Made by a program: the position numbers and the translations under genes
DNA from: Acidobacteriota bacterium
GTDB taxonomy: Bacteria > Acidobacteriota > Terriglobia > Terriglobales > SCQP01
Direction of reading: 5' to 3'
Length of the DNA stretch: 64,000 bases
Assembly (NCBI GenBank): GCA_021789895.1
Contig: JAJYIU010000004.1
Location: 95,272 to 159,271, forward strand
Part shown: piece after piece, positions 1-10,278 of the stretch
Position numbering within the stretch: the first letter of the stretch is position 1
Layout: each line of letters opens with the position of its first letter
The notes under the pieces: generated by a model
What the model was told of the DNA's origin: nothing
The model's database searches: none
What the model saw: only the letters and a program-made list of their open reading frames with translations

Positions 1-291
1 GCGCTGGCCGCGGCCGCCGGCCGCCGGCGCGATCTGGCCGCTTTTTATGCCTCCATGCTGGTGATTGCCGGACTGCTGGGTTCGGCCGCCGCCACCGTGT
101 TTCCCAACCTGCTGCGCTCGACTCTCGGCAGCGGCGACAGCCTGACCATCTACAACGCCGCTTCCTCGCCGCTGGCGCTCAAGGCCGCCTTCATCGCCAA
201 CGCCATCGGATTGCTGGCCGTGATCGCCTACACCTATTACATCCACCGCATCTTTCGCGGCAAGGTGCAAACCCCCGGCTATCACGTTTGA
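1..291 (+). CDS. cydB: Cytochrome bd ubiquinol oxidase subunit II, C-terminal part (cut by window start)
   Basis: Open frame 1 from base 1; motif ATVFPNLLRSTL..SLTIYNAASSPLALK typical of CydB C-terminus. Confidence 0.88.
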   Translation, partial: ALAAAAGRRRDLAAFYASMLVIAGLLGSAAATVFPNLLRSTLGSGDSLTIYNAASSPLALKAAFIANAIGLLAVIAYTYYIHRIFRGKVQTPGYHV

Positions 292-320
292 GCGGGGAAA
301 TGCGAGCCGCGAGGGCGCGG

Positions 321-563
321 CTATTGCCCGCCGCCGGCGGCGGCTTCGGCCTCGGCCTTTAAAATATGCGCCTCGGCGCCCTGGAAGCCGCAGGTTTTGT
401 GGGCGCCGTCGCAGAACGGCTTGTTGGCCGAATGCCCGCAGCGGCAGAGCGAAAACGCCGGCTTGTCAATCGTCATCGGCTGCCCGTTCGAGTCAATGAT
501 GGTGATCGGCCCTTCGACGAAGTAGGACCCATTGCGGCGGATGGTGATGCGGGTTTCGCTCAT
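321..563 (-). CDS. CDGSH iron-sulfur domain protein
   Basis: CRCGHSANKPFCDGAHK motif. Confidence 0.9.
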   Translation of the reverse strand: MSETRITIRRNGSYFVEGPITIIDSNGQPMTIDKPAFSLCRCGHSANKPFCDGAHKTCGFQGAEAHILKAEAEAAAGGGQ

Positions 564-569
564 ACGCTG

Positions 570-1385
570 TCATTTTAGCTTACCGGCATCGTTAGCACTG
601 AACGCGGCCAGCGACTGCTGCAGGTTTTCATCCACGCACAGGTTCATGGTGAACAACTGGTTGAGCAGGTTTTCCGGATCGAGGTCGAGAAAATAACGCG
701 AGATTAAGCGGGTAATCGCCTGGCGGATGTGGCTGGCCTCGCGCACCAGCGCGGGCAGGGCATAGCCTTGCCGGCGGCGCAGCAGCCCATGCTTCCAGGC
801 GCCGTGCAACCGCTCCGGGTGGGAGGAGGAATCCTGGCGGCGCAAGTGATAGACGATGTCATCCAAAATCTGCTCCAGATCGTCCAGCCTGGCCTCCCGG
901 TCCAGCGCAATCGTGGTGATCATGGCGTCGGCCTCGGCATGCGCCAGCCAATCCTCGATCAACTCCATCCGCTGGCGCTCGATCAGGTCCGCGAGTTTGA
1001 GCATGGGATGCGGTTCGCGCCCGGCGGTATGCAGCCATTCAATCGCAGTTTGCATGGCCGCCGAGTTTACCGGCTTGATCAGCACCCGGTCCACGAAGCT
1101 CTGCATCATCTTCCAGGCCTGTTGCAGGTCGGGCGAGCCGGTCACCAGCAGCACCGTGGCGCCCGGCCGCGCCAGCTTGAGCGCGCCGGCCAGGATGTAG
1201 CCGTCGGCGCGGCTGCCCAGGTTCAGGTCGGTCACCAGGACTTCATAACCGTCGCTGGTGATCTGCCGCAATGCCGAGAGCGTGTCGGTGCAGGATTCCG
1301 CCTGATGACCGGCCAGTTGCAGCAGTTTGGCATTGAACTGGGCAATGCTGGCATCGTCATCCACGACCAGGATTCGCTTGCCCAT
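570..1385 (-). CDS. Response regulator: N-terminal REC domain plus C-terminal helical RsbR-N-like domain
   Basis: RILVVDDDASIAQFNAKLL, LVTDLNLG, VLIKPV; alpha-helical C-terminal half. Confidence 0.8.
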   Translation of the reverse strand: MGKRILVVDDDASIAQFNAKLLQLAGHQAESCTDTLSALRQITSDGYEVLVTDLNLGSRADGYILAGALKLARPGATVLLVTGSPDLQQAWKMMQSFVDRVLIKPVNSAAMQTAIEWLHTAGREPHPMLKLADLIERQRMELIEDWLAHAEADAMITTIALDREARLDDLEQILDDIVYHLRRQDSSSHPERLHGAWKHGLLRRRQGYALPALVREASHIRQAITRLISRYFLDLDPENLLNQLFTMNLCVDENLQQSLAAFSANDAGKLK

Positions 1386-1556
1386 TTAAGCTTGGATGCA
1401 AGCGGCATTTCAGGCGGGCAAGGTCCCGAGGGAAGAGGATTTCGACCTTGGCCGAGGCCTCGATGGCGCGCTGCGGGTTCAGGCCAGGCGCCTATCCACG
1501 GGTGGCGGCGGGGCCTGTCCCCCGCTACCGCGCCGCTTGCCAAACCTTGCTCGCGC

Positions 1557-4500
1557 TTAGGGCAGCCGGATGGGTGCGATCCCGGCCGCCTGCAGCTTCC
1601 GGTTCAGGGCCGGCAATTGTGCTTTCAGCCCTTGCCATTTACCCAGCAGCATGGCCAGCCGGCGCTCGCGCCGCCCAGCGGCGGCGGCCTGCTCGGCCGT
1701 CGGCGCGACGTCGGCGGCTTGCAGGCTGCCCATCAGGCCGCCCAACTGGAATTGCATCGCGGTTAAGGTGGTCGGCGGGCCGGCGCCAAACAGCATTTGC
1801 ATCAGGCTCATGCGGCTGCCGGTCAGCGCCGTCGCCTGCCGTCGGATATTTTGCACCGCCTGTCCCAGCGCGCCCTGGCGTGCGTTCGGCGGCAGCTTCT
1901 TCAGCGCCGCCCGCAGCGCGAGCAGTTGGCGCACCGCCGGCTGCAGTTTTTGCAGGCCGCGATACATCGCCATCGAGAGCCGGAATTGTTCCGCCAGCCC
2001 CGCCGCCGGCGTCTTCACCCGCGGATCCATGCGCAAAACCAGCGGCTGGCTGTAGCTCTGTCCATCCACCGTCAGCCGCACCGTGTAGCGGCCCGGCTGG
2101 GCATAAGGCGAGGTATAGGCCGGCGGGGTGTCGTGCGGAATCGCCTGCATGGGATAGTGCGGCGGCCCCGGCAGCGGGGTGTAATGCAGATCCCAGATGA
2201 AACGGTGCAAGCCGGCCGCGGCCGAGAGCTTTTGCGGCGGCCGCACCCAGTAGGCGGGGATGTTCAGCTTTGCCGGGTTGATCTGACGCAGCGGCGCGTT
2301 GCTGGCATATTGCCGCACCCGTTGTCCGGCGGCGGTGTAAATGCCGAGCGTGACCGGGCCGCGCGCCGGCCGGCCCAGGTAGTAATTGATCACCGCGCCG
2401 TCGGGCGGATTCTGCCCCGCCGGAGTGTCGGGCGGCAGCGGGGTGTCGGAGTTGGTATCCCAGCGCACGCGCCAGGCCGGCTCGGGGCGCAACAGGCGCG
2501 CTGCGGCCGCCAGCATCCCCGCCTGGATCTGGCGGAGCGGGGTGATGTCGTCGAGTATCCAGAAGCCGCGGCCGTGGGTGGCGGCGGCCAGATCGTCGCC
2601 TTTCACGATCAGATCGCGAATCGAGCTGGCGGGCATATTCAGCCGCAGCGATTGCCAGTGGTTGCCGTCGTTGAAGGAGACATAGACCTGCCGCTCGGTG
2701 CCGCAAAAGAGCAGCCCTGGGCGCTGCGGGTCTTCCCGCACCACGTTCACCGGTGCCTCCGGGGGCAGTCCGTTGACGATTTCCTGCCAGGTGCGGCCGC
2801 CGTCGTGGGTGCGGTAAATGTGCGGCCGCAGGTCGTCCAGCCGGAACGCATTGATCGCGGCGTAGGCGGTCTGGGGGCTGAAGTGGCCGGCATCGAGCGC
2901 GGCGACCTTGGCCCAGGGCCGCAGTTGCGGCGGGGTGACATTGCTCCAGGTCCGGCCGCCGTCGCGGGTGACCTGAATCTGCCCGTCGTCGGCCCCCGCC
3001 CAGATCAGGTTAACGTTGCGCGGCGAGGGCGAAAGGGCGTACACCACGCCGCGCCGGGCCGGCTTGGCGGAGCGCCGGTTGCGGTACACGCCGACGCTGG
3101 CCGGCACCGCCCAGGTCGCGCGGGTCAGGTCGGGGCTGATCCGCCGCCAGCTATGCCCCAGGTTGGCGCTTTCCCAGACTACGTTCGTGCCGTAGAAGAG
3201 CAGGTGCGGATTGACCGGCGAAAAGGCGATCGGCGCGGTGCGCACCACGCGGTTGTATGGGCCGCGGCTCAGCTGCGGTGCAATGTCGGCCGCCTGTGCC
3301 GTCTGCCGGTTATAGAGCGTCAGCTTGCCGCCCACGATCAGGTTGGGGTTGAGCGGATCGGGCACGATGTCGGCGTACTCTTCCGCGCCCACCGGATGCC
3401 AGTCGCGGAACGTGATTTCGCCGTCGTTGCCGCGCGAAGCGATGCAGACCGAGCCGCTGTCCTGCTGCCCGCTGCAAAGATGGTAGGGAAAAGCGTTGTC
3501 GGCGGCGACATGGTAGAGCTGCGCCGTCGGCTGGTTGTACCACGACGACCAGCTCTGCCCGCCGTTGACCGTGACCAGCGCGCCCTGGTCGCTCGAGAGC
3601 AGCATGATGCGCGGGTGGTTGGGGTTGATCCAGAGGTGCTGGTAATCGTCGCCGCCGGGCGCGCCGCGCAGCGCGCTCCAGGTCTGGCCGCCGTCCACCG
3701 ATTTCCAGGTCACGATGCTGTCGCTATAGACCACGTCCGGATTTTTCGGGTCCACCGCCAGCAGCGCCAGGTCGCCGCCGCCAATGCGCTCCGCCGGGCG
3801 GGGATCGCGGGTGATCTGGCGGAAGCTTTGCCCGCCGTCGTCGGAGCGGTAAATGCCCAGCCCGCGCGGCAACGAGGCCACCGAGACGTAGAGCCGGCTG
3901 GGACGGCTGGGCGCGATCGCCACCGCGACCTGCACCACCCGCCGGGGCAGCCCCCGGGTCAGCTTCTGCCAGTGATCGCCGCCGTCGGTGGATTGGAACA
4001 GCCCGCCGTGGGTCCCCTGCCAGGCCCCGTTTTCCCACGGGCCTTCCCGCGCTTCCCACAGCCCGGCATAGACGATTTGCGGGTTTTGCGGATCAATCTC
4101 GACGTCCGAGCCGCCGGTGTTGTCGTTGACGTAGAGCACCTTCTGCCAGGTGCGCCCGCCGTCGGTGGTGCGAAAGATGCCGCGCTGGGGGTTGGGTCCG
4201 TAAGGATGCCCCAGCGCCGCCACGAAGACGCGGTCGGGGTTGGCCGGGTCCACCGCGATTTGCGGAATCTGCTCGGTATCGGCCAGGCCGATGCGCTTCC
4301 AGGTCTGGCCGCCGTCGGTGGATTTGTACATGCCGTCGCCCACCGACAGGTCGGGACGGTGCAGCCCTTCGCCGCTGCCGACGTAAATGATATTGGGATT
4401 GGAGGGCGCCACCGCGATCGCGCCAATCGAGCCGGTAGGCTCGCGATCGAAAATCGGCGTCCAGGTATGGCCGTAATCGGTGGTCTTCCAGACGCCGCCA

Positions 4501-4715
4501 TTGACTGCGCCGATGTAGAAGACATTGGGCTGGCCGGGCACGCCGCAGCCGGCGCGGGTGCGGCCGCCGCGGTAGGGCCCGATCGAGCGCCAGCGCAGGG
4601 CGCGGAAAAAGCCGGCGGGATAGCCCTGCGCGGCGGCGGGCAGCGCCAGGCCGGCGGCCAGGGCTAGATTAATGAAGCTAAGAACAGTCAGGCGGCGAAG
4701 CGAGTGAGTCACCAT
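1557..4715 (-). CDS. Secreted BNR/sortilin-like beta-propeller repeat protein
   Basis: Signal peptide; many STDGGQTWxxxG repeats; 1052 aa. Confidence 0.85.
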   Translation of the reverse strand: MVTHSLRRLTVLSFINLALAAGLALPAAAQGYPAGFFRALRWRSIGPYRGGRTRAGCGVPGQPNVFYIGAVNGGVWKTTDYGHTWTPIFDREPTGSIGAIAVAPSNPNIIYVGSGEGLHRPDLSVGDGMYKSTDGGQTWKRIGLADTEQIPQIAVDPANPDRVFVAALGHPYGPNPQRGIFRTTDGGRTWQKVLYVNDNTGGSDVEIDPQNPQIVYAGLWEAREGPWENGAWQGTHGGLFQSTDGGDHWQKLTRGLPRRVVQVAVAIAPSRPSRLYVSVASLPRGLGIYRSDDGGQSFRQITRDPRPAERIGGGDLALLAVDPKNPDVVYSDSIVTWKSVDGGQTWSALRGAPGGDDYQHLWINPNHPRIMLLSSDQGALVTVNGGQSWSSWYNQPTAQLYHVAADNAFPYHLCSGQQDSGSVCIASRGNDGEITFRDWHPVGAEEYADIVPDPLNPNLIVGGKLTLYNRQTAQAADIAPQLSRGPYNRVVRTAPIAFSPVNPHLLFYGTNVVWESANLGHSWRRISPDLTRATWAVPASVGVYRNRRSAKPARRGVVYALSPSPRNVNLIWAGADDGQIQVTRDGGRTWSNVTPPQLRPWAKVAALDAGHFSPQTAYAAINAFRLDDLRPHIYRTHDGGRTWQEIVNGLPPEAPVNVVREDPQRPGLLFCGTERQVYVSFNDGNHWQSLRLNMPASSIRDLIVKGDDLAAATHGRGFWILDDITPLRQIQAGMLAAAARLLRPEPAWRVRWDTNSDTPLPPDTPAGQNPPDGAVINYYLGRPARGPVTLGIYTAAGQRVRQYASNAPLRQINPAKLNIPAYWVRPPQKLSAAAGLHRFIWDLHYTPLPGPPHYPMQAIPHDTPPAYTSPYAQPGRYTVRLTVDGQSYSQPLVLRMDPRVKTPAAGLAEQFRLSMAMYRGLQKLQPAVRQLLALRAALKKLPPNARQGALGQAVQNIRRQATALTGSRMSLMQMLFGAGPPTTLTAMQFQLGGLMGSLQAADVAPTAEQAAAAGRRERRLAMLLGKWQGLKAQLPALNRKLQAAGIAPIRLP

Positions 4716-5178
4716 CGTTCTCTCCCTGCAAGAGTCTAGCCGACCGGACGCGTCCGGCTCAAATCCCCCGGGTTGGGTCCATGCCGCTTCGCGCAGCCGA
4801 TGGCGGTGAATGCCGGCCCTCGCCGCCTGCCTCCTCCCGCCCGTTGCGCGGCGCAGGAGAACCCGATCGCGGCGTTGCGGTCATGGGGCGGCGTTTACTT
4901 TCGAGCAGTCGGGCATATGAGATCAGCGTGTACGATCCGTTCACGTTCGGCGCCTTCGTTGATCAAGATTCATTCGGCTGGGATAACTTATTTAATGCTG
5001 CGTGAGCATTTTGAATTATTTCCTTGGACAACCACAGTGGTGATTTCGCCAGGGCTCTCTAATTTTCGGACAAGCGTCCGCCCAACATCTTTGGCAAGCT
5101 CAAATGCGAACTAGCACACGGTCAAGCTGCGGAAATGAAAGTTGAAAAATAGCATGCGCGGCCAGGCCAGGGCCGCGG

Positions 5179-7758
5179 CTATTTTTTCAGCCAGGGCTGG
5201 GGCGGCTGATACATCGCCGGATTGACTGCCACTTCCGCCACGCCCGGCGCCAGCTTGACCGCCTCGCTGGCCAGTTCCAGCCGCGCCGGCGCCACGCCCG
5301 CCCCGGAAGCCAGCAGCCGAATCGTGCCGGCCTGGCCGCGGACGGTCTGCACGATCGCCTGGCAAAGCCCGTTGAACGCCCGCCGCGAGTTGCCCTTGTC
5401 GGCTTCGTGGCTGCTGGGATCGCCATTGCCCACGCCGATCAGCCGCCCCGGGCCTTCGACCGCGAACACGATGGGCGTGTCGGCGGTCGGCGCCGACCGC
5501 CCCTGCGCGTCCCGCACCTCGACCGTCACCATCGCCACATCCTGGCCGTCGGCCGCCAGCCGCGGCCGGTCGGGCAGGAGCGCCAGCCGCGCCGGCGCGC
5601 CCGCGGTCTCGCGCCGGGCGGTCAGCACCAGCTTGCCGCCGCGGTAGCCGCGCGCTTCAATCGCGCCCGGCTCGTAGTTGACCGTCCACTGCAGGTGGGC
5701 ATCGCGCTGGACTGTCTGCCGGCCCAGGCTGCGCCCGTTCAGCAGCAGCTCGACGGCATCCAGGTTCGAGTAGGCCCAGACCTGGATCGGCCCGCCGCTC
5801 CAGTTCCAGTGCGGGAACAGGTGCAGCACCGGTTCGGCTTGCCACCAGGCGCGGTAGTAATAAAAGTTGTCTTTGGCGAAGCCGCAGGTGTCGAGAATGC
5901 CGAAATGCGAGTTGATGCAGGGCCAGCCGTAGGGGGTGGGCTCGCCGCGATAGTCGAAGCCGGTCCAGGCGAAGCCCCCGGCCAGGAACCGCCGGGCGTC
6001 GTAAAAACTCCACCAGCTCTCGGCCCGTTCCGCCCAGGGCGGCCGGTTCACGTCGTAGGCGCTGACGTAGCCGCGCGCCGGATCGTTGGCATAAATGCCG
6101 CGAGTGGAAACCGTGCTGGCGGTTTCCGAACCGAGCGAGGGCTGGCGGGGAAACTTCCGATGGAACTCGTCAATGTGCGGCAGATTGTAGTTGAAGCCCT
6201 GTATGTCGAGCACCGCCGAGATGCCGTGCCCCCAGCCGCCGTTCATTGCCGCGGTGGTCGGCCGGCTGGGATCCAGCCGCCGCACCAGCCGCTTCATCGC
6301 GGCCACCACCCGCGCCCCCAGCGGCGTGCCTTGAATCGGCTCTTCGTTGCCCAGCGACCAGAGAATCACCGAGGGGCGGTTGCGGTCGCGCCGCACCAGC
6401 CGTTCCAGTTGGCTCAAGCCTTCTGGCGAGGACGACATCATGCGGGTCTCGTCCATCACCACCATCCCCAGCCGGTCGCAGGCGTCCAGCAGCGCCGGCG
6501 TGGGAGGGTTATGCGAGGTGCGGTAGGCGTTCGCGCCCATCGCCTTCAGCCGCTCGATGCGGAAATACTGCACCCGGTCCGGCAGCGCCGAGCCCACCCC
6601 GGCGTGGTCCTGGTGATTGCAGGTGCCCTGCAGCTTTACCGGCTTGCCGTTCAGGAAAAATCCCCGCCGGGCATCGAAGCGCAGGGTGCGGACGCCGAAG
6701 ACGGTCTCGTAGCGGTCCACGATCGCGCCGCCCGATTCGATTGCGGTCTCCAGCCGGTACAGATACGGACGCTCGACCGACCACAGCTCCGGCCGGGGCA
6801 GCGGCACGCTCTGCTTCGCCTGCCGCCGGCTCCAGGGCTGCAGCGCCAGCGCCGCCGGCGCGGCTTGCGCCACGACCTGGCCCGCGGCGTCCAGAATGCG
6901 GGAATGCACCCGGCAGGTGGCGGCCGCATCGGCATCGTTCTCCACTTCGGTCGAGAGCGTGAGCTCGGCCGCTCCCCGCCGGACTGCCGTCCGCACGTAC
7001 GTGCCATCGGGGGCGGTGTGCACCGGCGAGGTCTTGGTCAGCCATACGTGCCGGTAAATGCCGGCGCCTTCGTAAAACCAGCCCTCGTTCAGGCTCGCAT
7101 CCACCCGCACCGCCAGCGCGCTGGGCCGGCCATAGTACACGAAATCGGTGATATCGAAGCGGAACGGCGCGTAGCCGGAAAGATTGCGGCCGAGATAGCA
7201 GCCGTTCAGCAGCACCATGGCATCGCGAAAAACGCCGTCGAATTCGAGCGCGATGCGCTTGCCGCGGTCGGCGGCGGGAATCTCGAATACCCGCCGGTAC
7301 CAGCCCACGCTGGTTTCCGGATATTTTCTGCCCAGCGGCTTGCAGCCGTGCTGATAAAGCTTGGGATCGTTATGAAAGGGCAATTCCACCGCCCAGTCGT
7401 GCGGCAGGTCGAGCAGCCGCCAGCCGCGGTCGTTAAACTGCGCATACGCGACCGGTGACACCAGATTGGTCTTGAAAAAGGTGTGCTCGTTGGTGCCGAA
7501 GTTGAAATCGCGCGTTTCGTCATCGGTGTTGCCCAGGTGAAAACGCCAGCCCAGATCAAACAGCAGCCGCTCGCGCGGCGCCAGATCGGCGGGGACAGGC
7601 CGCGCATAGGCCAGCGCCGAATCCGCCGCCGGCGCGGCCGCCGGCTCTGCCGGCCAGGCTGCTTCTTCCCGCTCCGCCGCCGCGCCCGGCAGGATCCCGC
7701 CCGCCACCGTGGCCGCCAGACTGCTTTGTAACAGGCTGCGTCGTGTCATCAGACTCAT
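5179..7758 (-). CDS. Glycoside hydrolase family 2 (beta-galactosidase-like), Tat-type signal
   Basis: MSLMTRRSLLQSS signal; DLPHDWAVE, GVRTLRFDARRGFFLNGKPVKLQGTCNHQDHAGVG, RTSHNPPTPALLDACDRLG, WSLGNEEP. Confidence 0.93.
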   Translation of the reverse strand: MSLMTRRSLLQSSLAATVAGGILPGAAAEREEAAWPAEPAAAPAADSALAYARPVPADLAPRERLLFDLGWRFHLGNTDDETRDFNFGTNEHTFFKTNLVSPVAYAQFNDRGWRLLDLPHDWAVELPFHNDPKLYQHGCKPLGRKYPETSVGWYRRVFEIPAADRGKRIALEFDGVFRDAMVLLNGCYLGRNLSGYAPFRFDITDFVYYGRPSALAVRVDASLNEGWFYEGAGIYRHVWLTKTSPVHTAPDGTYVRTAVRRGAAELTLSTEVENDADAAATCRVHSRILDAAGQVVAQAAPAALALQPWSRRQAKQSVPLPRPELWSVERPYLYRLETAIESGGAIVDRYETVFGVRTLRFDARRGFFLNGKPVKLQGTCNHQDHAGVGSALPDRVQYFRIERLKAMGANAYRTSHNPPTPALLDACDRLGMVVMDETRMMSSSPEGLSQLERLVRRDRNRPSVILWSLGNEEPIQGTPLGARVVAAMKRLVRRLDPSRPTTAAMNGGWGHGISAVLDIQGFNYNLPHIDEFHRKFPRQPSLGSETASTVSTRGIYANDPARGYVSAYDVNRPPWAERAESWWSFYDARRFLAGGFAWTGFDYRGEPTPYGWPCINSHFGILDTCGFAKDNFYYYRAWWQAEPVLHLFPHWNWSGGPIQVWAYSNLDAVELLLNGRSLGRQTVQRDAHLQWTVNYEPGAIEARGYRGGKLVLTARRETAGAPARLALLPDRPRLAADGQDVAMVTVEVRDAQGRSAPTADTPIVFAVEGPGRLIGVGNGDPSSHEADKGNSRRAFNGLCQAIVQTVRGQAGTIRLLASGAGVAPARLELASEAVKLAPGVAEVAVNPAMYQPPQPWLKK

Positions 7759-8055
7759 AGAGCTGCCCTTCTCCTGATAGAGATAGCCAAGAAGCCAGTA
7801 AACAAAATCTGCGTCCGGAACGCAAGCCGGACGGCGAAGCGCGCAAAGTAAATCTTTATAAATTACCTGCTTGATTCAAACGGGGGCTTCCCTGCCGCCC
7901 CTGGTTTTATTTCCACTTTCCTGCCACCCCGCGGTGAACCTGTGCTATGGGTCTGGCGTCCAACCGATTGAGGTCGGTTCCGCTGCCGCATGGCTGGAGC
8001 TTATATCCATGCCGGTTGAGCGCCGCCGCGCAGCGTGAAGAAAAGGAGATTGACC

Positions 8056-8433
8056 ATGACTGTACGCTCCGGAAAACTCAGCCTGTTGAGCATCATCTCG
8101 CTGCTGGGCGGCTTGTGGATGATCATTTGTCCATTCGCCATCGGCGCCAGCACGGGCGCGCGCTGGGATGGCGTCATCTTCGGCGTGCTGGTTGCGATCT
8201 TCGCCATCGGACGGCTGGCCAGCCCCGCGGCGCGAGCCTTGAGCTGGGTCAATTTTGCCTTCGGTATCTGGCTCCTGATCTCGCCTTGGGTGTTGGGCTT
8301 CCCTGGCAGCGGCATTCGCTGGAACGATACCATCACCGGATTGATCATTTTGATCTGTTCCGGGTTGGCGGCGACGGATAAGGGAATGGTCGCCACTGCC
8401 GGCGGCGAAACCGGATTCCGGAAAGTTGCATAA
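8056..8433 (+). CDS. SPW-repeat small membrane protein
   Basis: Two hydrophobic repeats with ISPWVLGFPG; ATG at 8056 preceded by AAGGAG (8043-8048), better than the track's GTG at 8035. Confidence 0.75.
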   Translation: MTVRSGKLSLLSIISLLGGLWMIICPFAIGASTGARWDGVIFGVLVAIFAIGRLASPAARALSWVNFAFGIWLLISPWVLGFPGSGIRWNDTITGLIILICSGLAATDKGMVATAGGETGFRKVA

Positions 8434-8507
8434 ACCCCTTCCCGGAGTAACATCAGCGCTCGCGGTGGGCTGGCGCGTTCGTTGGGAGCGCGGCGCCCTC
8501 CTCGGTA

Positions 8508-9083
8508 CTGCGCTACCGTATAGAGGTCAGCCTGGCCGCGGCTAACAAAATCATCAACTTCACTGCCAGAATCCCCGACGTCATCTGGGCGCCGGCCTGG
8601 GAAGCGGTCCTGGTCGCGGTCGCCGGCGGATTCAGCCTGGCTCTACACCAGACGTGGTTATTCAGCAGCCTGGGGCCGACCGCGTACGAACTGGCCGAGC
8701 ATCCACAGCGCCCCAGTTCCCGCCCGCTCGCCATCGTGATCGGGCATTTCAGCGCACTGGCCCTGGCCTTAGCCAGCGTAGCGCTGTGCGGCGCATGGAA
8801 TGCCCCCTCCGTGAATGCCACCCACGGGCTGGAGGCGGTGCGTTTCGCCGCCAGTCTGCTGGCGGTGGTCGCCACCGCTGCGCTCAACCTTTTCCTGCGC
8901 ACCGCCCAGCCGGCCAGCCTGGCCACCGCACTGTTGATTACCTTGGGCGCCTTTCAAAGTGGAAAGGGCGCGCTCGATATCGCGGTGGGGGTGCTGATGA
9001 TTGCGCTGCTGGGCATTCCCTTGCGGCACCTCGGAGTTCGGCGCCGCCAGGCGGGAGCGAAAGAGCCGCTGCCGCCGGCTTGA
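8508..9083 (+). CDS. HPP-family membrane protein, start uncertain
   Basis: Open frame extends upstream to 8451; FSLALHQTWLFSSLGPTAYELAEHPQRPSSRPLAIVIGH resembles HPP core; no ATG at the expected N-terminus. Confidence 0.6.
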   Translation: MRYRIEVSLAAANKIINFTARIPDVIWAPAWEAVLVAVAGGFSLALHQTWLFSSLGPTAYELAEHPQRPSSRPLAIVIGHFSALALALASVALCGAWNAPSVNATHGLEAVRFAASLLAVVATAALNLFLRTAQPASLATALLITLGAFQSGKGALDIAVGVLMIALLGIPLRHLGVRRRQAGAKEPLPPA

Positions 9084-9145
9084 AATATCATGCTGCCGGT
9101 TGCATCGGCCATAAAGAACTCGCCGCCGCTTTCGGCGCGCGGCGT

Positions 9146-10162
9146 TTACTGTTGCGGCTGAATTACATGCGCGGCAAAAAACTGCAGCAGGCGGTTTTCC
9201 GCCCAATACGCGTCTTCCGCCCCGTTTGCCGGCTGCATGAAGCCGCAGTGGCCGCCGTGCCGCGGCGCGAGCAAGGTCAGGGCCGGGTTGGCCGCAATCC
9301 GCCGCCGCGATTCCTCCGTCAGCACGATGAAGGGATCGTCTTCGGCGTGGATGATCAGCGCCGGCGCGGCGATGCGCTCAAGCACGCGCGCGGCGCTGGC
9401 GCGATCGTAGTAATCCGCTGCTCCGGCGTAGCCCATGTGCGGCGCGGTGACCCGATCGTCAAAATCCCGGATCGAGCGGATGGATTCGAGCCGCGGCATG
9501 CGGTAAAGTTGCGGATGCCGCGCCGCCCGGGCGCGGGCCTTGCGCCGCAGCCGGCGCAGGAAACGCCATTCGTAAACCCGGTTGGCCGGCCGGTGCAGCG
9601 CGTCGGCCGAAGGCGCCAGGTCGAGGCAGGCGCTTACCACCCCGGCCGCCAGCAGCCCGCGTATGCCTTCTGCGCCGCGCTCGCCCAGCAGTTTTAAAAC
9701 CGTATTGCCGCCCATCGAATAGCCGGCGAGAAACAAGCCGGCGACTCCCGGCCGCGCCGCCGTCCACTCCGCCGCCCGCAGCAGGTCCTGGCTCAGGCCG
9801 GAGTTGTAGAGCGTGCGGCAGCGCGCGTCGGACGCGCCGCAGCCGCGCACGTTCATGCGCACCGCATGCCAGCCGCGCGCCAGGGCCTTGGCCGCCAGGC
9901 TTTGCATGTAGCCCACCCGGCTGTCGCCTTCGAGGCCGTGCAGCAGCAACAGCGCCGGCGCCGGAGCGGCCTGCCAATTGCACTCCAGCAGCAACTCGAC
10001 CCCTTCCTCGGCCGCCAGCCAATGCGCTTCCGGCGCGGGCGGCTGCAGCCGGCGCGGACGCAGATAGGAATAAATGGTGTTGATGTGGCCGTGCCGCAGC
10101 CAGCGCGGCGGCAGGTAAGGCGGCAAAATCGGCTCGATCCTGGGTTCCAGCTCGATTTTCAT
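9146..10162 (-). CDS. Alpha/beta hydrolase, YheT family
   Basis: LLLHGLEGDSRVGYMQSLA, NVRGCGASD, LAGYSMGGN, HAEDDPF, HGGHCGF. Confidence 0.88.
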   Translation of the reverse strand: MKIELEPRIEPILPPYLPPRWLRHGHINTIYSYLRPRRLQPPAPEAHWLAAEEGVELLLECNWQAAPAPALLLLHGLEGDSRVGYMQSLAAKALARGWHAVRMNVRGCGASDARCRTLYNSGLSQDLLRAAEWTAARPGVAGLFLAGYSMGGNTVLKLLGERGAEGIRGLLAAGVVSACLDLAPSADALHRPANRVYEWRFLRRLRRKARARAARHPQLYRMPRLESIRSIRDFDDRVTAPHMGYAGAADYYDRASAARVLERIAAPALIIHAEDDPFIVLTEESRRRIAANPALTLLAPRHGGHCGFMQPANGAEDAYWAENRLLQFFAAHVIQPQQ

Positions 10163-10278
10163 GGCGCAGTTTTCAGTTTAGCCGCCTGCAGCCGCTTTTC
10201 TCCGCATCCGCCGCTGCGCCCGGCCGGCCCTGCCAGTTTGCGCACAAAGCCGGGCCGGGATTGCGCCATCATAAATCC

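Noticed and set aside
1797-4667. 956-aa plus-strand ORF
   Set aside because: Antisense shadow of the BNR-repeat gene; Arg/Gly/Ala/Pro-rich, no recognisable domain, product of high-GC codon bias.
5407-7458. 683-aa plus-strand ORF
   Set aside because: Antisense to the well-supported GH2 gene; compositionally a shadow ORF.
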